DNA of 64,000 bases from Merdivicinus sp050943495 (lineage in GTDB: Bacteria > Bacillota > Clostridia > Oscillospirales > Ruminococcaceae): positions 1 through 64,000 of the forward strand of contig JBMNPH010000002.1 in NCBI GenBank assembly GCA_050943495.1, given 5' to 3'. The notes below the pieces were generated by a model. That model ran no database searches, had not been told where the DNA came from, and saw only the letters and a program-made list of their open reading frames with translations. The position numbers and the translations under genes were made by a program. Shown here in pieces: positions 16,116-24,871 of the stretch (positions within the stretch are counted from its first letter, which is position 1; every line of letters starts with the position of its first letter).

Positions 16116-17564
16116 TTAGAATTGTTTTTGAGAAAGAAGCATGTGTTTGCAGTTCCAGCATTGCTCGGAAAGATCCACATAATAACGATGCGGATTTTCG
16201 AAACGTTTGACTTCATCCCACAAGGAATCAACCTGAGCAGCGCAGTAATCACGGATTTCATTCAGGGAAGGCATCTCATAAACGCACTTACCGTTTTCGA
16301 AAATGTGCTGCATCATAGGACGAAGTTCCACATCCTCAAAGGTTTTGGATTTCCAGGTTTCCAGCGGATCAAAGAGGGTAATGGGACCTTCTGCAGGCAC
16401 TTCCTCCTCAAAGAGGGTGACATAGTCTGCAACTGCTTTGCCGCTGTCCTTTTTAAAGAGACGATATACCTTTTTAAGATTTGGTGTCGTGATTTTTTCT
16501 ACGGTCTCACTGATTTTAATGCGTGGAGTAAAGACGCCGTTTTCTTTGACAGCAACCAGCTTGTATACACCGCCAAAGACCGGATCGCTCTTGGAAGTGA
16601 TCAGATTTTCTCCGACGCCGAAAGTATCAACTTGTGCGCCCTGAAGAATCAGATCCCGAATTAGATATTCGTCCAGTGAATTGGAGGCAACGATTTTGCA
16701 GTCGGGATAACCAGCGTCATCGAGCATTTTTCGCATCTTTTTGGAGAGGTAGGCAATATCGCCTGAGTCAATGCGGACACCTTTGGGACGTACACCCTTG
16801 GGTTTGAGGACTTCATCAAAGCATTTGATGGCATTGGGGATACCGGATTTAAGCACGCTGTACGTATCCACCAATAGGGTACAGCTATCCGGATAAATCT
16901 CGGCATATGCCTTGAATGCTTCATATTCGGTATCAAACAGCTGGACCCAGCTGTGCGCCATGGTCCCCATCGCAGGGACTTCGAATTCACGGTCGGTGAT
17001 CGTACAGGCAGTGCCGCTGCAGCCGCCGATATAGGCAGCACGAGCACCCAGAATGGCAGCATCATAGCTTTGTGCACGGCGGGAACCGAATTCAAAAACA
17101 GAACGGCCCTGTGCGGAACGGACGATGCGGTTTGCTTTGGTTGCGACGAGGGACTGGAAGTTGACGGTAAGCAATACCATTGTTTCCACAAGCTGAGCCT
17201 CAATAATCGGGGCGATGACGGTGACAACGGGTTCACCGGGGAAAATGGGGGTTCCTTCCTTCATCGCCCAGATATCGCCGCTGAAATGGAAATTGCGGAG
17301 ATAATGCAGGAAATTTTCGCTGAAAAGCTTTTTGCTGCGGAGATAATCGATATCTTCCTCTGTAAAATGCAGGTTTTTCACATATTCGATCAGCTGTTCC
17401 AATCCGGCACAGATTGCGAATCCGGCTTGGTCAGGGATTTTGCGGAAGAACATATCGAAGACGGCGACCTCATCGGTGCGTCCCTGTTCAAAATAGCCAT
17501 TGGACATGGTCAGTTCATAAAAATCGACCAGCATGGTAAGATTACGGTTATTGCTCCAATTCAT
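16116..17564 (-). CDS. pncB: Nicotinate phosphoribosyltransferase
   Basis: A 482-aa protein. It joins nicotinate to PRPP to give nicotinate mononucleotide in NAD salvage. Motifs include MLVDFYELTMSNGYF at the N terminus, FEFGSRRAQS, GTMAHSWVQLF and VRIDSGDIAYLSKKMR, typical of the longer Firmicute type. It follows pncA by 12 bp in one operon, which supplies its substrate. The stop codon overlaps the SD of the decayed gene downstream. Confidence 0.95.
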   Translation of the reverse strand: MNWSNNRNLTMLVDFYELTMSNGYFEQGRTDEVAVFDMFFRKIPDQAGFAICAGLEQLIEYVKNLHFTEEDIDYLRSKKLFSENFLHYLRNFHFSGDIWAMKEGTPIFPGEPVVTVIAPIIEAQLVETMVLLTVNFQSLVATKANRIVRSAQGRSVFEFGSRRAQSYDAAILGARAAYIGGCSGTACTITDREFEVPAMGTMAHSWVQLFDTEYEAFKAYAEIYPDSCTLLVDTYSVLKSGIPNAIKCFDEVLKPKGVRPKGVRIDSGDIAYLSKKMRKMLDDAGYPDCKIVASNSLDEYLIRDLILQGAQVDTFGVGENLITSKSDPVFGGVYKLVAVKENGVFTPRIKISETVEKITTPNLKKVYRLFKKDSGKAVADYVTLFEEEVPAEGPITLFDPLETWKSKTFEDVELRPMMQHIFENGKCVYEMPSLNEIRDYCAAQVDSLWDEVKRFENPHRYYVDLSEQCWNCKHMLLSQKQF

Positions 17565-17576
17565 GATAAAGACTCC

Positions 17577-18215
17577 TTATTGTTTTGTAGGCTGATAGTT
17601 CACAACCCGGACGCCATTTTCGGCCATGGAAAGCAGGGCGAGATCATGGAGAAGCTGAGCAGGGTGGCCGGGGGCGTCATAAGTATCCACGAGTTGGCGC
17701 GGGACAACCACATCCAAGGGAAGATCGCTCTGATTGGCAAAGGCTTTGAGAGTAACAGCAAATTGTGCGATGCAGATATCAGTGCAGCATCCGGTAATGA
17801 CAACAACCTGTGCGTTCTGTAAAAGCTTGTCCATTCCGGGGGCAAAGAAAGCATTGGTAGAATTTTTCGTCAAGATTTTCCGAGGGAACTCCCAGATTTC
17901 AGGTGCGAGTTCTGGTTCTTCGGTATCATCCAGGCAGTGTGCGGGATAGGATGCGAGTTCCGCAGAATCCGGTGTATGGCAGTCGGTGACGGCTGCAATG
18001 AACAGATCCTTTTCTCGGCAGGCTTTCAGAAAATTACGTGTTGCAGGAAGAAGCGCTGCAACGCGCGGACTGGAAAGGGCGCCGGTTCGGGTAAATCCTT
18101 TGTTCATATCAATAGTAAAGATCCGAGCAGATTTTCCGTCCAGCTGATCCAGATTCCATTGTGGGAACGCATCCAGCTTTTCAGAAAGTTTTGCAAGGAA
18201 GTCGGCATGGCTCAT
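17577..18215 (-). CDS. pncA: Nicotinamidase (isochorismatase superfamily)
   Basis: A 212-aa protein. It deamidates nicotinamide to nicotinate, the substrate of PncB next door. The triad is visible: Asp in FTIDMN, Lys in KILTKN, and Cys148 in GCCTDICI after the cis-peptide region. DCHTPDS plus the later PAHC supply metal ligands. Other isochorismatase-fold amidases look alike, but the pairing with pncB makes nicotinamidase likely. AAGGAGGG stands just before the ATG. Confidence 0.92.
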   Translation of the reverse strand: MSHADFLAKLSEKLDAFPQWNLDQLDGKSARIFTIDMNKGFTRTGALSSPRVAALLPATRNFLKACREKDLFIAAVTDCHTPDSAELASYPAHCLDDTEEPELAPEIWEFPRKILTKNSTNAFFAPGMDKLLQNAQVVVITGCCTDICIAQFAVTLKAFANQSDLPLDVVVPRQLVDTYDAPGHPAQLLHDLALLSMAENGVRVVNYQPTKQ

Positions 18216-18236
18216 AAAGATCCCTCCTTATCCTTT

Positions 18237-18265
18237 ATTGTACAGGAAATCGAGGAATTTTTCAA
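18237..18265 (-). promoter_or_regulatory. Promoter of the pncA-pncB operon
   Basis: On the minus strand TTGAAA (18265-18260), a 17-bp spacer and TACAAT (18242-18237). It lies about 20 bp upstream of the pncA start. Confidence 0.7.
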
Positions 18266-18303
18266 CGGGATTTTACGAAAAAGCAGAATTTTGCAGCAAA
18301 AAA

Positions 18304-18747
18304 TTAGGAAAAGATATGCCGATACATCCGGGAAGGTGTCGGCTCACCGTCTCCCTGTACCATGCAGAAGAAATTCCAGCCATATCGTTCATAGAAAGAA
18401 TCGTGGTCTGTAAGCAGGTAGAGGGTACGAATTCCCTTTTCGGCAAAGTCCTTGCAGACGAAATCGAGCATTTGTCCCGCAATTCCATGGCAGCGGAACG
18501 GTTCTTCCACAAAGACCGCACAGACATTCGGGGTTAGGTCGGGGCGGTTGTGGAAGTCGTTTTCGATCACGCCTAGTCCGGCGATAATGCTGTCTTTTTC
18601 CAAGACGACATACCATTGAGGTACTGCGGAAATGTTTTGAATGCACTGCGCCATACTTTCCGCATAAGCTTCCTGGGGGATTCCCCATTTTTTGTGGAAC
18701 CATGCGGCGGCTCTGTCCACAAGTTCTGGATGTTCCTGTATTTTCAA
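18304..18747 (-). CDS. GNAT-family N-acetyltransferase
   Basis: A protein of about 147 aa. The acetyl-CoA loop is the RCHGIAGQMLD region, preceded by VCAVFVEEPF; FYERYGWNF near the end is typical of GNATs. The substrate is unknown. It follows tgt by 35 bp on the same strand. No ATG exists; TTG 18747 is the first conventional start, but the only clear SD (AGAGGGG, 18780-18774) is 9 nt before a CTG at 18765, which may be the true start and would add six residues. Confidence 0.8.
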   Translation of the reverse strand: MKIQEHPELVDRAAAWFHKKWGIPQEAYAESMAQCIQNISAVPQWYVVLEKDSIIAGLGVIENDFHNRPDLTPNVCAVFVEEPFRCHGIAGQMLDFVCKDFAEKGIRTLYLLTDHDSFYERYGWNFFCMVQGDGEPTPSRMYRHIFS

Positions 18748-18782
18748 AATTTCAACGGATTGCAGAAAATCAACCCCTCTAA

Positions 18783-19913
18783 TCAGATTCTTGTATCAAG
18801 CAGCTTGACATATTTGTCGTGGAACTGCTGGAAGGTACCATTGTCGAGCGCCTCGCGAATTTTCTCCATGAGAGTATTGTAGAAATAAAGGTTGTGCATA
18901 ACCGCCAGCCGCATGGCGAGCATCTCATTAGCTTTGAAAAGGTGGCGCAGGTAGGCGCGGGAGTGCTTTTGACAGGTCGGACAAGTGCATTGCGGATCAA
19001 TTGGCTGATCGTCCTCTGCGTATTTGGCGTTCATAATGTTGCGGATACCGCTCCATGTGTTGAGATGACCGTGGCGGGCATTTCGGCTGGGCATTACGCA
19101 GTCAAAAAGATCAACTCCACGGGATACTGCCTCGATGATGTTGCCGGGCGTTCCTACGCCCATCAAATAACGCGGCTTTTCAGCAGGCATATAAGGTTCG
19201 ACGGCGCTGATAATGCGGTACATGTCCTCAGCCGGTTCGCCGACAGCCAGTCCGCCGATCGCATAGCCGTCCAGATCGAGATCGGCAATTTGTTTCATGT
19301 GTTCAATGCGGAGATCATCATAAACGCAGCCCTGATTGATACCGAACAGCAGCTGATTTTTGTTGATAGTTTCGTCTAAGGAATTGAGGCGTTTCATCTC
19401 CTCTTTACAGCGGATGAGCCAGCGGGTAGTGCGGGCGCAGGATTGGGTGGAGTAGGCGAGGGTAGAGGGATTTTCCACACATTCATCGAAAGCCATGGCG
19501 ATCGTGGATCCCAGATGGGACTGGATCTGCATGCTGATTTCGGGGCTCATGAAGATTTTACGTCCGTCGACATGGGAGTTGAAGGTGACGCCTTCTTCCT
19601 GAATTTTTCGGAGAACGGCGAGGGAAAACACCTGAAATCCGCCGCTGTCAGTGAGAATGGGGCGATCCCATCCCATAAATTTGTGGAGGCCACCCATCCG
19701 GTAAATGAGGTCATCGCCGGGGCGGACATGAAGGTGATAGGTATTGCAAAGTTCGACCTGGCATTTCAGATCCTTGAGGTCATAGGAGGAGATTCCGCCT
19801 TTGATGGCAGCCGAAGTGCCGACATTCATAAAAGCGGGAGTCTGGACAGTGCCATGGACGGTGATAAATTCGCCGCGGCGGGCGGAACCTTCTTTTTTGA
19901 GCAATTTATACAT
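18783..19913 (-). CDS. tgt: tRNA-guanine transglycosylase
   Basis: A 376-aa enzyme that swaps G34 for preQ1 in tRNAs with GUN anticodons. Key sites are LTDSGGFQVFSL, the nucleophile D271 in LFDCVMPSRNARHG, and the zinc site CTCPTC with a later His in the MHNLYFYN region. It lies 23 bp after queA, so both queuosine steps are co-expressed. Confidence 0.96.
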   Translation of the reverse strand: MYKLLKKEGSARRGEFITVHGTVQTPAFMNVGTSAAIKGGISSYDLKDLKCQVELCNTYHLHVRPGDDLIYRMGGLHKFMGWDRPILTDSGGFQVFSLAVLRKIQEEGVTFNSHVDGRKIFMSPEISMQIQSHLGSTIAMAFDECVENPSTLAYSTQSCARTTRWLIRCKEEMKRLNSLDETINKNQLLFGINQGCVYDDLRIEHMKQIADLDLDGYAIGGLAVGEPAEDMYRIISAVEPYMPAEKPRYLMGVGTPGNIIEAVSRGVDLFDCVMPSRNARHGHLNTWSGIRNIMNAKYAEDDQPIDPQCTCPTCQKHSRAYLRHLFKANEMLAMRLAVMHNLYFYNTLMEKIREALDNGTFQQFHDKYVKLLDTRI

Positions 19914-19936
19914 AATAGAACCTCTCTGTCGTTGGA

Positions 19937-20971
19937 TTAAAGAATGAGCATGGCATCGCCGAAGCTGAAGAAACGGTATTGTTCGGCGACAGCAATTTTG
20001 TAAGCATTCATGGTGTGTTCGTATCCTGCAAATGCAGAAACAAGCATGATGAGAGTACTTTCCGGCAGATGGAAGTTGGTGATGAGACCGTCTAACACCT
20101 TAAATTGGTAGGAAGGATAGATGAAAATGTTGGTCCAGCCTTCCGCTTCCTTGATTTCACCGCAGAAGGTGGCAACGCTTTCCAAGGTACGGCAGCTTGT
20201 GGTACCAACTGCGATGACACGACCGCCATTTTTCTTGGTTTGATTGATCAGATCAGCAGTTTGCTGGGGGAGATGATAGTGCTCGGAATGCATTTTGTGG
20301 TCGAGAATGCTTTCTTCCTTAACGGGACGGAAAGTTCCCAGTCCAACATGAAGGGTAACGGTGGCAATTTTTACACCCATCTCTTCGAGCTTCTGCATCA
20401 GTTCCTTTGTAAAATGCAAGCCGGCGGTCGGTGCGGCGGCAGAACCAAGTTCATGGGAATAAACGGTTTGATAGCGTTCTTTATCCTGAAGCTTTTCGGT
20501 GATATAAGGCGGCAGCGGCATCTGTCCGATTCGGTCGAGCACCGTAAAGATATTTTCTTCACATTCAAATTCAACCAGACGGTTGCCGCCGTCCAGCACT
20601 TCCAGTACCGTGGCATGCAGCAGTCCATCCCCAAAAACAAAGCGGGTACCGACTTTGGCACGGCGGCCGGGTTTGACCATCACTTCCCAGCGCTTTTGTT
20701 CTTTCTGTTCCAAAAGAAGGAATTCCATATTAGCACCGGTATCCTCTTTTCTTCCGTAAAGACGGGCGGGAAGTACCCGAGAGTCATTGACGACCAGCAG
20801 ATCACCCGGCTTAAGCAGCTCGGTCAGATCCCGGAAATGGTGATGGGAGATCTCACCGGTTGCGCGGTCAAGCCGCATCAGACGGGAAGAATCCCGCGGT
20901 TCCACCGGATGCTGTGCAATGAGCGAATCCGGCAGGTCATAGAAATAATCGCTTTTGTTCATCAGATTCAT
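19937..20971 (-). CDS. queA: S-adenosylmethionine:tRNA ribosyltransferase-isomerase
   Basis: A protein of about 344 aa. QueA adds the ribosyl part of SAM to preQ1-tRNA, forming epoxyqueuosine. Family blocks are YDLPDSLIAQHP..PRDSSRLM, LLVVNDSRVLPARL, PTAGLHFT and HVGLGTFRPV. Start uncertain: ATG 20971 has a weak GGAT SD, ATG 20962 would give 341 aa (the usual length), and ATG 21004 adds residues unlike the family. The leader has two hairpins but no recognisable preQ1 riboswitch. Confidence 0.93.
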   Translation of the reverse strand: MNLMNKSDYFYDLPDSLIAQHPVEPRDSSRLMRLDRATGEISHHHFRDLTELLKPGDLLVVNDSRVLPARLYGRKEDTGANMEFLLLEQKEQKRWEVMVKPGRRAKVGTRFVFGDGLLHATVLEVLDGGNRLVEFECEENIFTVLDRIGQMPLPPYITEKLQDKERYQTVYSHELGSAAAPTAGLHFTKELMQKLEEMGVKIATVTLHVGLGTFRPVKEESILDHKMHSEHYHLPQQTADLINQTKKNGGRVIAVGTTSCRTLESVATFCGEIKEAEGWTNIFIYPSYQFKVLDGLITNFHLPESTLIMLVSAFAGYEHTMNAYKIAVAEQYRFFSFGDAMLIL

Positions 20972-21008
20972 TGTATCATCCAATCTGCCGTGAAACAACG
21001 GCATTTAT

Positions 21009-21033
21009 TTTGAGAAGGGAAACCCTTTTCTCA
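21009..21033. repeat. Inverted repeat in the queA leader
   Basis: TTGAGAAGGG and CCCTTTTCTCAA flank an AAA loop and pair with a two-base bulge. It lies in the 5' leader of queA (minus strand). Its function is unknown. Confidence 0.4.
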
Positions 21034-21163
21034 AGACAAGAATTAATGTTCCGAAATTTCAAAATTTTTAATTCAAAACAACGGATATTACCGCACATTT
21101 GCGCATAAAATTGCAAATTAACACAATTTTTGCATAAAATCGCGGAAGTTTGCAAAAAAGGAA

Positions 21164-21192
21164 TTGACAGAGTGCATTGAAAATGGTATGAT
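21164..21192 (+). promoter_or_regulatory. Promoter of the lysine-riboswitch operon
   Basis: TTGACA (21164-21169), a 17-bp spacer and TATGAT (21187-21192), a near-consensus strong promoter about 15 bp before the riboswitch. Confidence 0.8.
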
Positions 21193-21208
21193 AAACACAG
21201 CCAACCAA

Positions 21209-21411
21209 TATTCCAGTCAGAGGCGCGGTTTTTAAGAGTAAGCTGTCGGAGGTTTTCCGAGCCGTTGAGAACAGCCGAAAGGGAAAGCCGCCGAAGGGGA
21301 TTGCCACGGAAAAGCATTCTGCCTGGCCCTGCGTTTAAGAGACGCCGGGTTGTCATCCTGCGTGATGGAGAACTGACGAGGGTACTGTTCCGGTTTGGAA
21401 CTGCGCCAGAC
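21209..21411 (+). ncRNA. Lysine riboswitch (L box)
   Basis: Conserved blocks occur in the expected order: AGAGGCGCGG (21219-21228), TTTAAGAGTA, a helix closed by CTGTCGG.., CGAAAGGGAAAGCCGCCGAAGG, then CTGGCCCTGCG, the GGGTTGTCA block and GAGGGTACTG closing P1 against CCAGT near 21213. This is the lysine aptamer used by asd, lysC and dap operons in Firmicutes. High lysine should favour the terminator at 21441-21463. Confidence 0.9.
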
Positions 21412-21440
21412 ATCAGTATATCTATTATAATGCATGACAG

Positions 21441-21463
21441 ACCGGTTTTCAACCGGTTTTTTT
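21441..21463 (+). terminator. Riboswitch-controlled terminator
   Basis: ACCGGTT (21441-21447), TTC loop and AACCGGT (21451-21457), followed by six T. The upstream segment CCGGTT (21390-21395), inside a GTTCC..GGAAC hairpin, could pair with the 3' arm instead and act as antiterminator. Confidence 0.85.
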
Positions 21464-21552
21464 CATAATAGGACAGGTTTTTTCCGCATATACTGGAACG
21501 AGGCAGAAAATTAGCGTTTTCAGAATATCTGAAGACAGAGTGAAGGATGGGA

Positions 21553-22641
21553 ATGACAATGCAGAATTATCGTGTAGGAATTATCGGCGCAACCGGAATG
21601 GTAGGACAGCGGTTTGCAACCTTGCTGGAGAATCATCCGTGGTTTCATGTGACTGCTCTGGCAGCATCCGAGCGGAGCGCAGGCAAAAAATATGCAGATG
21701 TATTGAAGGATCGTTGGCTGATGAAAACACCGATGCCTGCTTCGATGGCGGATATGGTGCTGCTGGATGCGACCAAAGATATTGAAAAAATGAAAGAACT
21801 GGTAGACTTTGTTTTCTGCGCAGTTAATATGAAGAAAGATGAGATCAAGGCGCTGGAAGAAGCATATGCCAAAGCAGAAATTCCGGTGGTATCGAACAAC
21901 TCTGCTAACCGCGGGGTGGATGATGTCCCGATGGTGGTGCCGGAAATCAATGCGGATCATATTGCGGTAATCGAGGCGCAGCGGAAACGTTTGGGCACCA
22001 AACGCGGATTTATTGCGGTAAAATCCAATTGTTCGCTGCAGAGCTATGTTCCTGCCCTGCATCCGCTGAAAGAGAAATTTGGTCTGAAGAAAGTTCTTGC
22101 ATGCACTTATCAGGCCATTTCCGGTGCGGGCAAAACCTTTGAGACTTTCCCGGAGATTGTGGATAATGTCATCCCGTTTATCGGCGGTGAGGAAGAAAAG
22201 AGCGAATTGGAACCGCTGAAAATCTGGGGAAAAGTGGTAGACGGTCACATTGTCAATGCAACGGAACCCTGCATCACGACCCAGTGCCTCCGGGTGCCGG
22301 TGAGCGACGGCCATACAGCAGCCGTATTTGCAAGTTTTGAAAAGAAACCGGAAATTGAAGAAATCAAGAAGATATGGGCAGAATTTGAAGGTGAGGCGCA
22401 GAAATTGAATCTGCCATCCGCACCGAAACAGTTCCTGCACTATTTTGAGGAAGACAATCGTCCGCAGGCGAAACTGGACCGGGATATTGAAGGCGGAATG
22501 GCCGTTTCAATCGGACGTCTCCGTCCCGACAGCCAGTATGATGTGAAGTTTGTATGTCTTTCCCATAATACCCTGCGCGGCGCAGCAGGCGGTGCTGTAT
22601 TGATGGCAGAGTTGCTGGCGGCAAAGGGATATATGGATTAA
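21553..22641 (+). CDS. asd: Aspartate-semialdehyde dehydrogenase
   Basis: A protein of about 362 aa of the archaeal/fungal-like Asd class: the NADP-binding GIIGATGMVGQRF and active-site C160 in VKSNCSLQS are clear. It reduces aspartyl phosphate to aspartate semialdehyde, the branch point to lysine/diaminopimelate and homoserine. ATGs at 21547, 21553 and 21559 are in frame; AAGG at 21543-21546 fits 21553 best. It is the first gene after the lysine riboswitch. Confidence 0.94.
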   Translation: MTMQNYRVGIIGATGMVGQRFATLLENHPWFHVTALAASERSAGKKYADVLKDRWLMKTPMPASMADMVLLDATKDIEKMKELVDFVFCAVNMKKDEIKALEEAYAKAEIPVVSNNSANRGVDDVPMVVPEINADHIAVIEAQRKRLGTKRGFIAVKSNCSLQSYVPALHPLKEKFGLKKVLACTYQAISGAGKTFETFPEIVDNVIPFIGGEEEKSELEPLKIWGKVVDGHIVNATEPCITTQCLRVPVSDGHTAAVFASFEKKPEIEEIKKIWAEFEGEAQKLNLPSAPKQFLHYFEEDNRPQAKLDRDIEGGMAVSIGRLRPDSQYDVKFVCLSHNTLRGAAGGAVLMAELLAAKGYMD

Positions 22642-22666
22642 CCCCTTTCTTGAAGGAGATTATTGC

Positions 22667-23557
22667 ATGAAAAAGCGTATTTTCACAGGAGCCGGAATCG
22701 CCATTCTGACTCCGATGAATCCGGATGGCAGTATCAATTTTCCGGAACTGGGCCGTATTATTGACTGGCAGATTCAGAATTCCACCGATGCGATTATTAT
22801 TTGCGGAACCACAGGAGAAACGCCGACGCTTTCTCAGGAAGAACAGCAGCAGGCGATTCGGTTTGCAGTCGAAAAGACAGCTGGTCGGGTTCCTGTCATT
22901 GCGGGAACTGGAACTAACGATACTGCAAAAGCAATTGAGCGCAGCCAGTTTGCAAAAGAGGCGGGCGCAGATGGGTTGTTAGTTGTCACCCCATATTATA
23001 ATAAAACTTCGCAGCGGGGCTTGGTTGCCCATTATAATGCGATTGCAGACGCTGTGGATCTGCCGCTGATTGTGTATCATGTGCCCAGCCGCACTGGCGT
23101 CACAATTGCACCGAAGACTTTTTATGAGCTTTCCAAACATCCGAATATCGTGGCAGTAAAAGAAGCCAGTGGGAATGTCAGCGCGGTAGCGGAAACTCGG
23201 TATCTGTGCGGGGATGATTTGGATTTCTATTCCGGAGAAGACGCTCAGATTGTTCCGATTCTGTCATTGGGAGGAATCGGAGTAATTTCGGTACTGTCTC
23301 ACCTAATTCCGCAGCAGGTACATGATATGTGTGCCCTGTATCTTGGCGGAAAAGTCGCGGAAAGTGCAAAACTTCAGATTGAATATATGGATTTGATTCG
23401 GGCGCTCTTTATTGATGTGAATCCGATTCCGGTAAAAGAGGCTGTGAATTTGATGGGATTTGCGGCGGGGCAGTGCAGGCTGCCGCTTTGTCCGATGGCA
23501 CCGGCGGATCGGGAAGTACTGATTCAGTCTATGAGAAAGCACGGTTTGCTGGGATAA
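22667..23557 (+). CDS. dapA: 4-hydroxy-tetrahydrodipicolinate synthase
   Basis: A 296-aa class I aldolase that condenses pyruvate with aspartate semialdehyde. Motifs are GTTGETPTLS, VTPYYNKTSQ, the VYHVPSRTG Tyr and the Schiff-base K165 in AVKEASGN. GAAGGAG precedes the ATG. It lies 25 bp after asd in the riboswitch operon. Confidence 0.96.
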   Translation: MKKRIFTGAGIAILTPMNPDGSINFPELGRIIDWQIQNSTDAIIICGTTGETPTLSQEEQQQAIRFAVEKTAGRVPVIAGTGTNDTAKAIERSQFAKEAGADGLLVVTPYYNKTSQRGLVAHYNAIADAVDLPLIVYHVPSRTGVTIAPKTFYELSKHPNIVAVKEASGNVSAVAETRYLCGDDLDFYSGEDAQIVPILSLGGIGVISVLSHLIPQQVHDMCALYLGGKVAESAKLQIEYMDLIRALFIDVNPIPVKEAVNLMGFAAGQCRLPLCPMAPADREVLIQSMRKHGLLG

Positions 23558-23582
23558 GGCGCGCGAAAGGAATGTGAAAAAT

Positions 23583-24341
23583 ATGGTAGAAATCATGCTT
23601 TGCGGATGTCAGGGAAAAATGGGACGTGTAATAGCGGAATGTGTTTCTGCCCGGGATGATTGCCGGATTGTTGCGGGGGTTGATGTCCATACGGAAGAGA
23701 AACGGGAGTTCCCGGTCTATGCGAATCCGGCAGATGCCGCCGAAAAACCGGATGTGATCATTGATTATTCGCATCCCAGTTCGTTGGATGGATTGCTGGC
23801 TTACAGCCTTGCCAAACATGTGCCGCTGGTCATTGCAACAACCGGTTATAATGAGGAACAGATTGCAAAAATTGAAGCTGCCTCTCAGGAAATTCCGATT
23901 TTCTTCTCCTTTAATATGTCGTTGGGTGTCAATCTTTTGGCGGATCTTGCCAAAAAGGCCGCGCAGGTGTTGGGCGGACAATTTGACATTGAAATCATTG
24001 AAAAGCATCACAACCGGAAACTGGATGCACCCAGCGGAACGGCGTTAATGCTTGCGGATGCCATCAATGAAACGATGGGGAATCAGGAAGTATATGTGTA
24101 TGACCGTCATTCTGTCCGGAAAAAACGTGAAAAGAATGAAATCGGAATTCATTCGGTGCGGGGCGGAACGATTGTCGGCGAGCATGAAGTGATTTTTGCC
24201 GGCCGGGATGAAGTGATTACTTTGAGCCATACGGCGATGTCTCGGGAAATTTTTGCAGTCGGTTCGCTGAATGCGGCGGTATTCATGAAAGATCAAAAGA
24301 AAGCCGGACTCTATCGGATGGCAGATTTGATTGCGGAGTGA
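23583..24341 (+). CDS. dapB: 4-hydroxy-tetrahydrodipicolinate reductase
   Basis: A 252-aa protein. The N-terminal NAD(P)-binding motif is GCQGKMGR, followed by ATTGY, FSFNMSLGVN and the catalytic EKHHNRKLDAPSGTA. It makes tetrahydrodipicolinate for lysine and peptidoglycan. ATG 23583 follows AAAGGA (23566-23571); a GTG at 23574 is only 2 nt from that SD. Confidence 0.95.
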   Translation: MVEIMLCGCQGKMGRVIAECVSARDDCRIVAGVDVHTEEKREFPVYANPADAAEKPDVIIDYSHPSSLDGLLAYSLAKHVPLVIATTGYNEEQIAKIEAASQEIPIFFSFNMSLGVNLLADLAKKAAQVLGGQFDIEIIEKHHNRKLDAPSGTALMLADAINETMGNQEVYVYDRHSVRKKREKNEIGIHSVRGGTIVGEHEVIFAGRDEVITLSHTAMSREIFAVGSLNAAVFMKDQKKAGLYRMADLIAE

Positions 24342-24354
24342 AGGAGGGATCGCC

Positions 24355-24819
24355 ATGAAAACAATTACCAGATTGGATGTTACGAATGATATTGCATTGG
24401 TAACGCTGAGCAAGGTGCCAGCCGGATCGGATTTTATTGACCGAATTTTTTCGGCGCTGACCCGGGCAGAAATCAATGTGGATATGATTTCCCAGACCGC
24501 GCTGACGGGGCCATATGTCTCGCTGTCCTTTACGGCAAGCGGCAATGATATTGGTAAAATCATGGAGATCACTGCCCGAATCCGCGAAAAATATCCGACG
24601 GTAAAACCTCTGGTGAGCAATAATAATGTGAAGCTATCTTTATTCGGGGATTCCATGCCGGAACATTATGGAATTGCGGCTGGTGTTTTTCATGTGTTGG
24701 CAGAATGTCATGCAGAGATTCTGCTGATTACGACATCACTGGTTGATATTTCTGTTCTGGTGAGTGATGCAGTAGCAGAGGATTGTATTGTGGCCTTGAA
24801 AAAGGAATATGATTTGTAA
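24355..24819 (+). CDS. Stand-alone tandem-ACT protein (aspartokinase beta-subunit-like)
   Basis: A 154-aa protein with two ACT domains and no kinase domain. The first repeat has IALVTLSKVPAGSDFIDRIF..INVDMISQ, the second KLSLFGDSM..GVFHVLAE..ILLITTS..ISVLV. The layout matches the regulatory C-terminal half of aspartokinase and is nearly the size of the beta product predicted from lysC (156 aa). AAGGAGG overlaps the dapB stop, so it is the fourth gene of the lysine-riboswitch operon. It probably binds lysine or threonine and may pair with an aspartokinase; this is inferred. Confidence 0.8.
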   Translation: MKTITRLDVTNDIALVTLSKVPAGSDFIDRIFSALTRAEINVDMISQTALTGPYVSLSFTASGNDIGKIMEITARIREKYPTVKPLVSNNNVKLSLFGDSMPEHYGIAAGVFHVLAECHAEILLITTSLVDISVLVSDAVAEDCIVALKKEYDL

Positions 24820-24829
24820 ATTTTTTGTG

Positions 24830-24853
24830 AACCGCTTGCAATTGCAGGCGGTT
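24830..24853. repeat. Inverted repeat overlapping the rpsB -35 (possible weak terminator)
   Basis: AACCGCTTGCAA and TTGCAGGCGGTT form a near-perfect palindrome with one G-U pair. Only TATGTT follows, so termination would be weak. It contains the rpsB -35 element. Confidence 0.4.
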
Positions 24854-24864
24854 TATGTTATGCT
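24836..24864 (+). promoter_or_regulatory. Promoter of rpsB
   Basis: TTGCAA (24836-24841), a 17-bp spacer and TATGCT (24859-24864). It produces a leader of about 125 nt before rpsB. Confidence 0.6.
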
Positions 24865-24871
24865 AATAAAG

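Noticed and set aside
16953..17822. Antisense frame of about 289 codons opposite pncB/pncA
   Set aside because: Both sense genes show clear catalytic motifs; the antisense text is low-complexity and family-free.
20105..21013. Antisense frame of about 300 codons opposite queA
   Set aside because: Shadow of a well-supported queA; it has no recognisable domain or initiation signal.
20972..21120. preQ1 riboswitch before queA
   Set aside because: The leader has hairpins but lacks the short preQ1 aptamer pattern and its A-rich tail.
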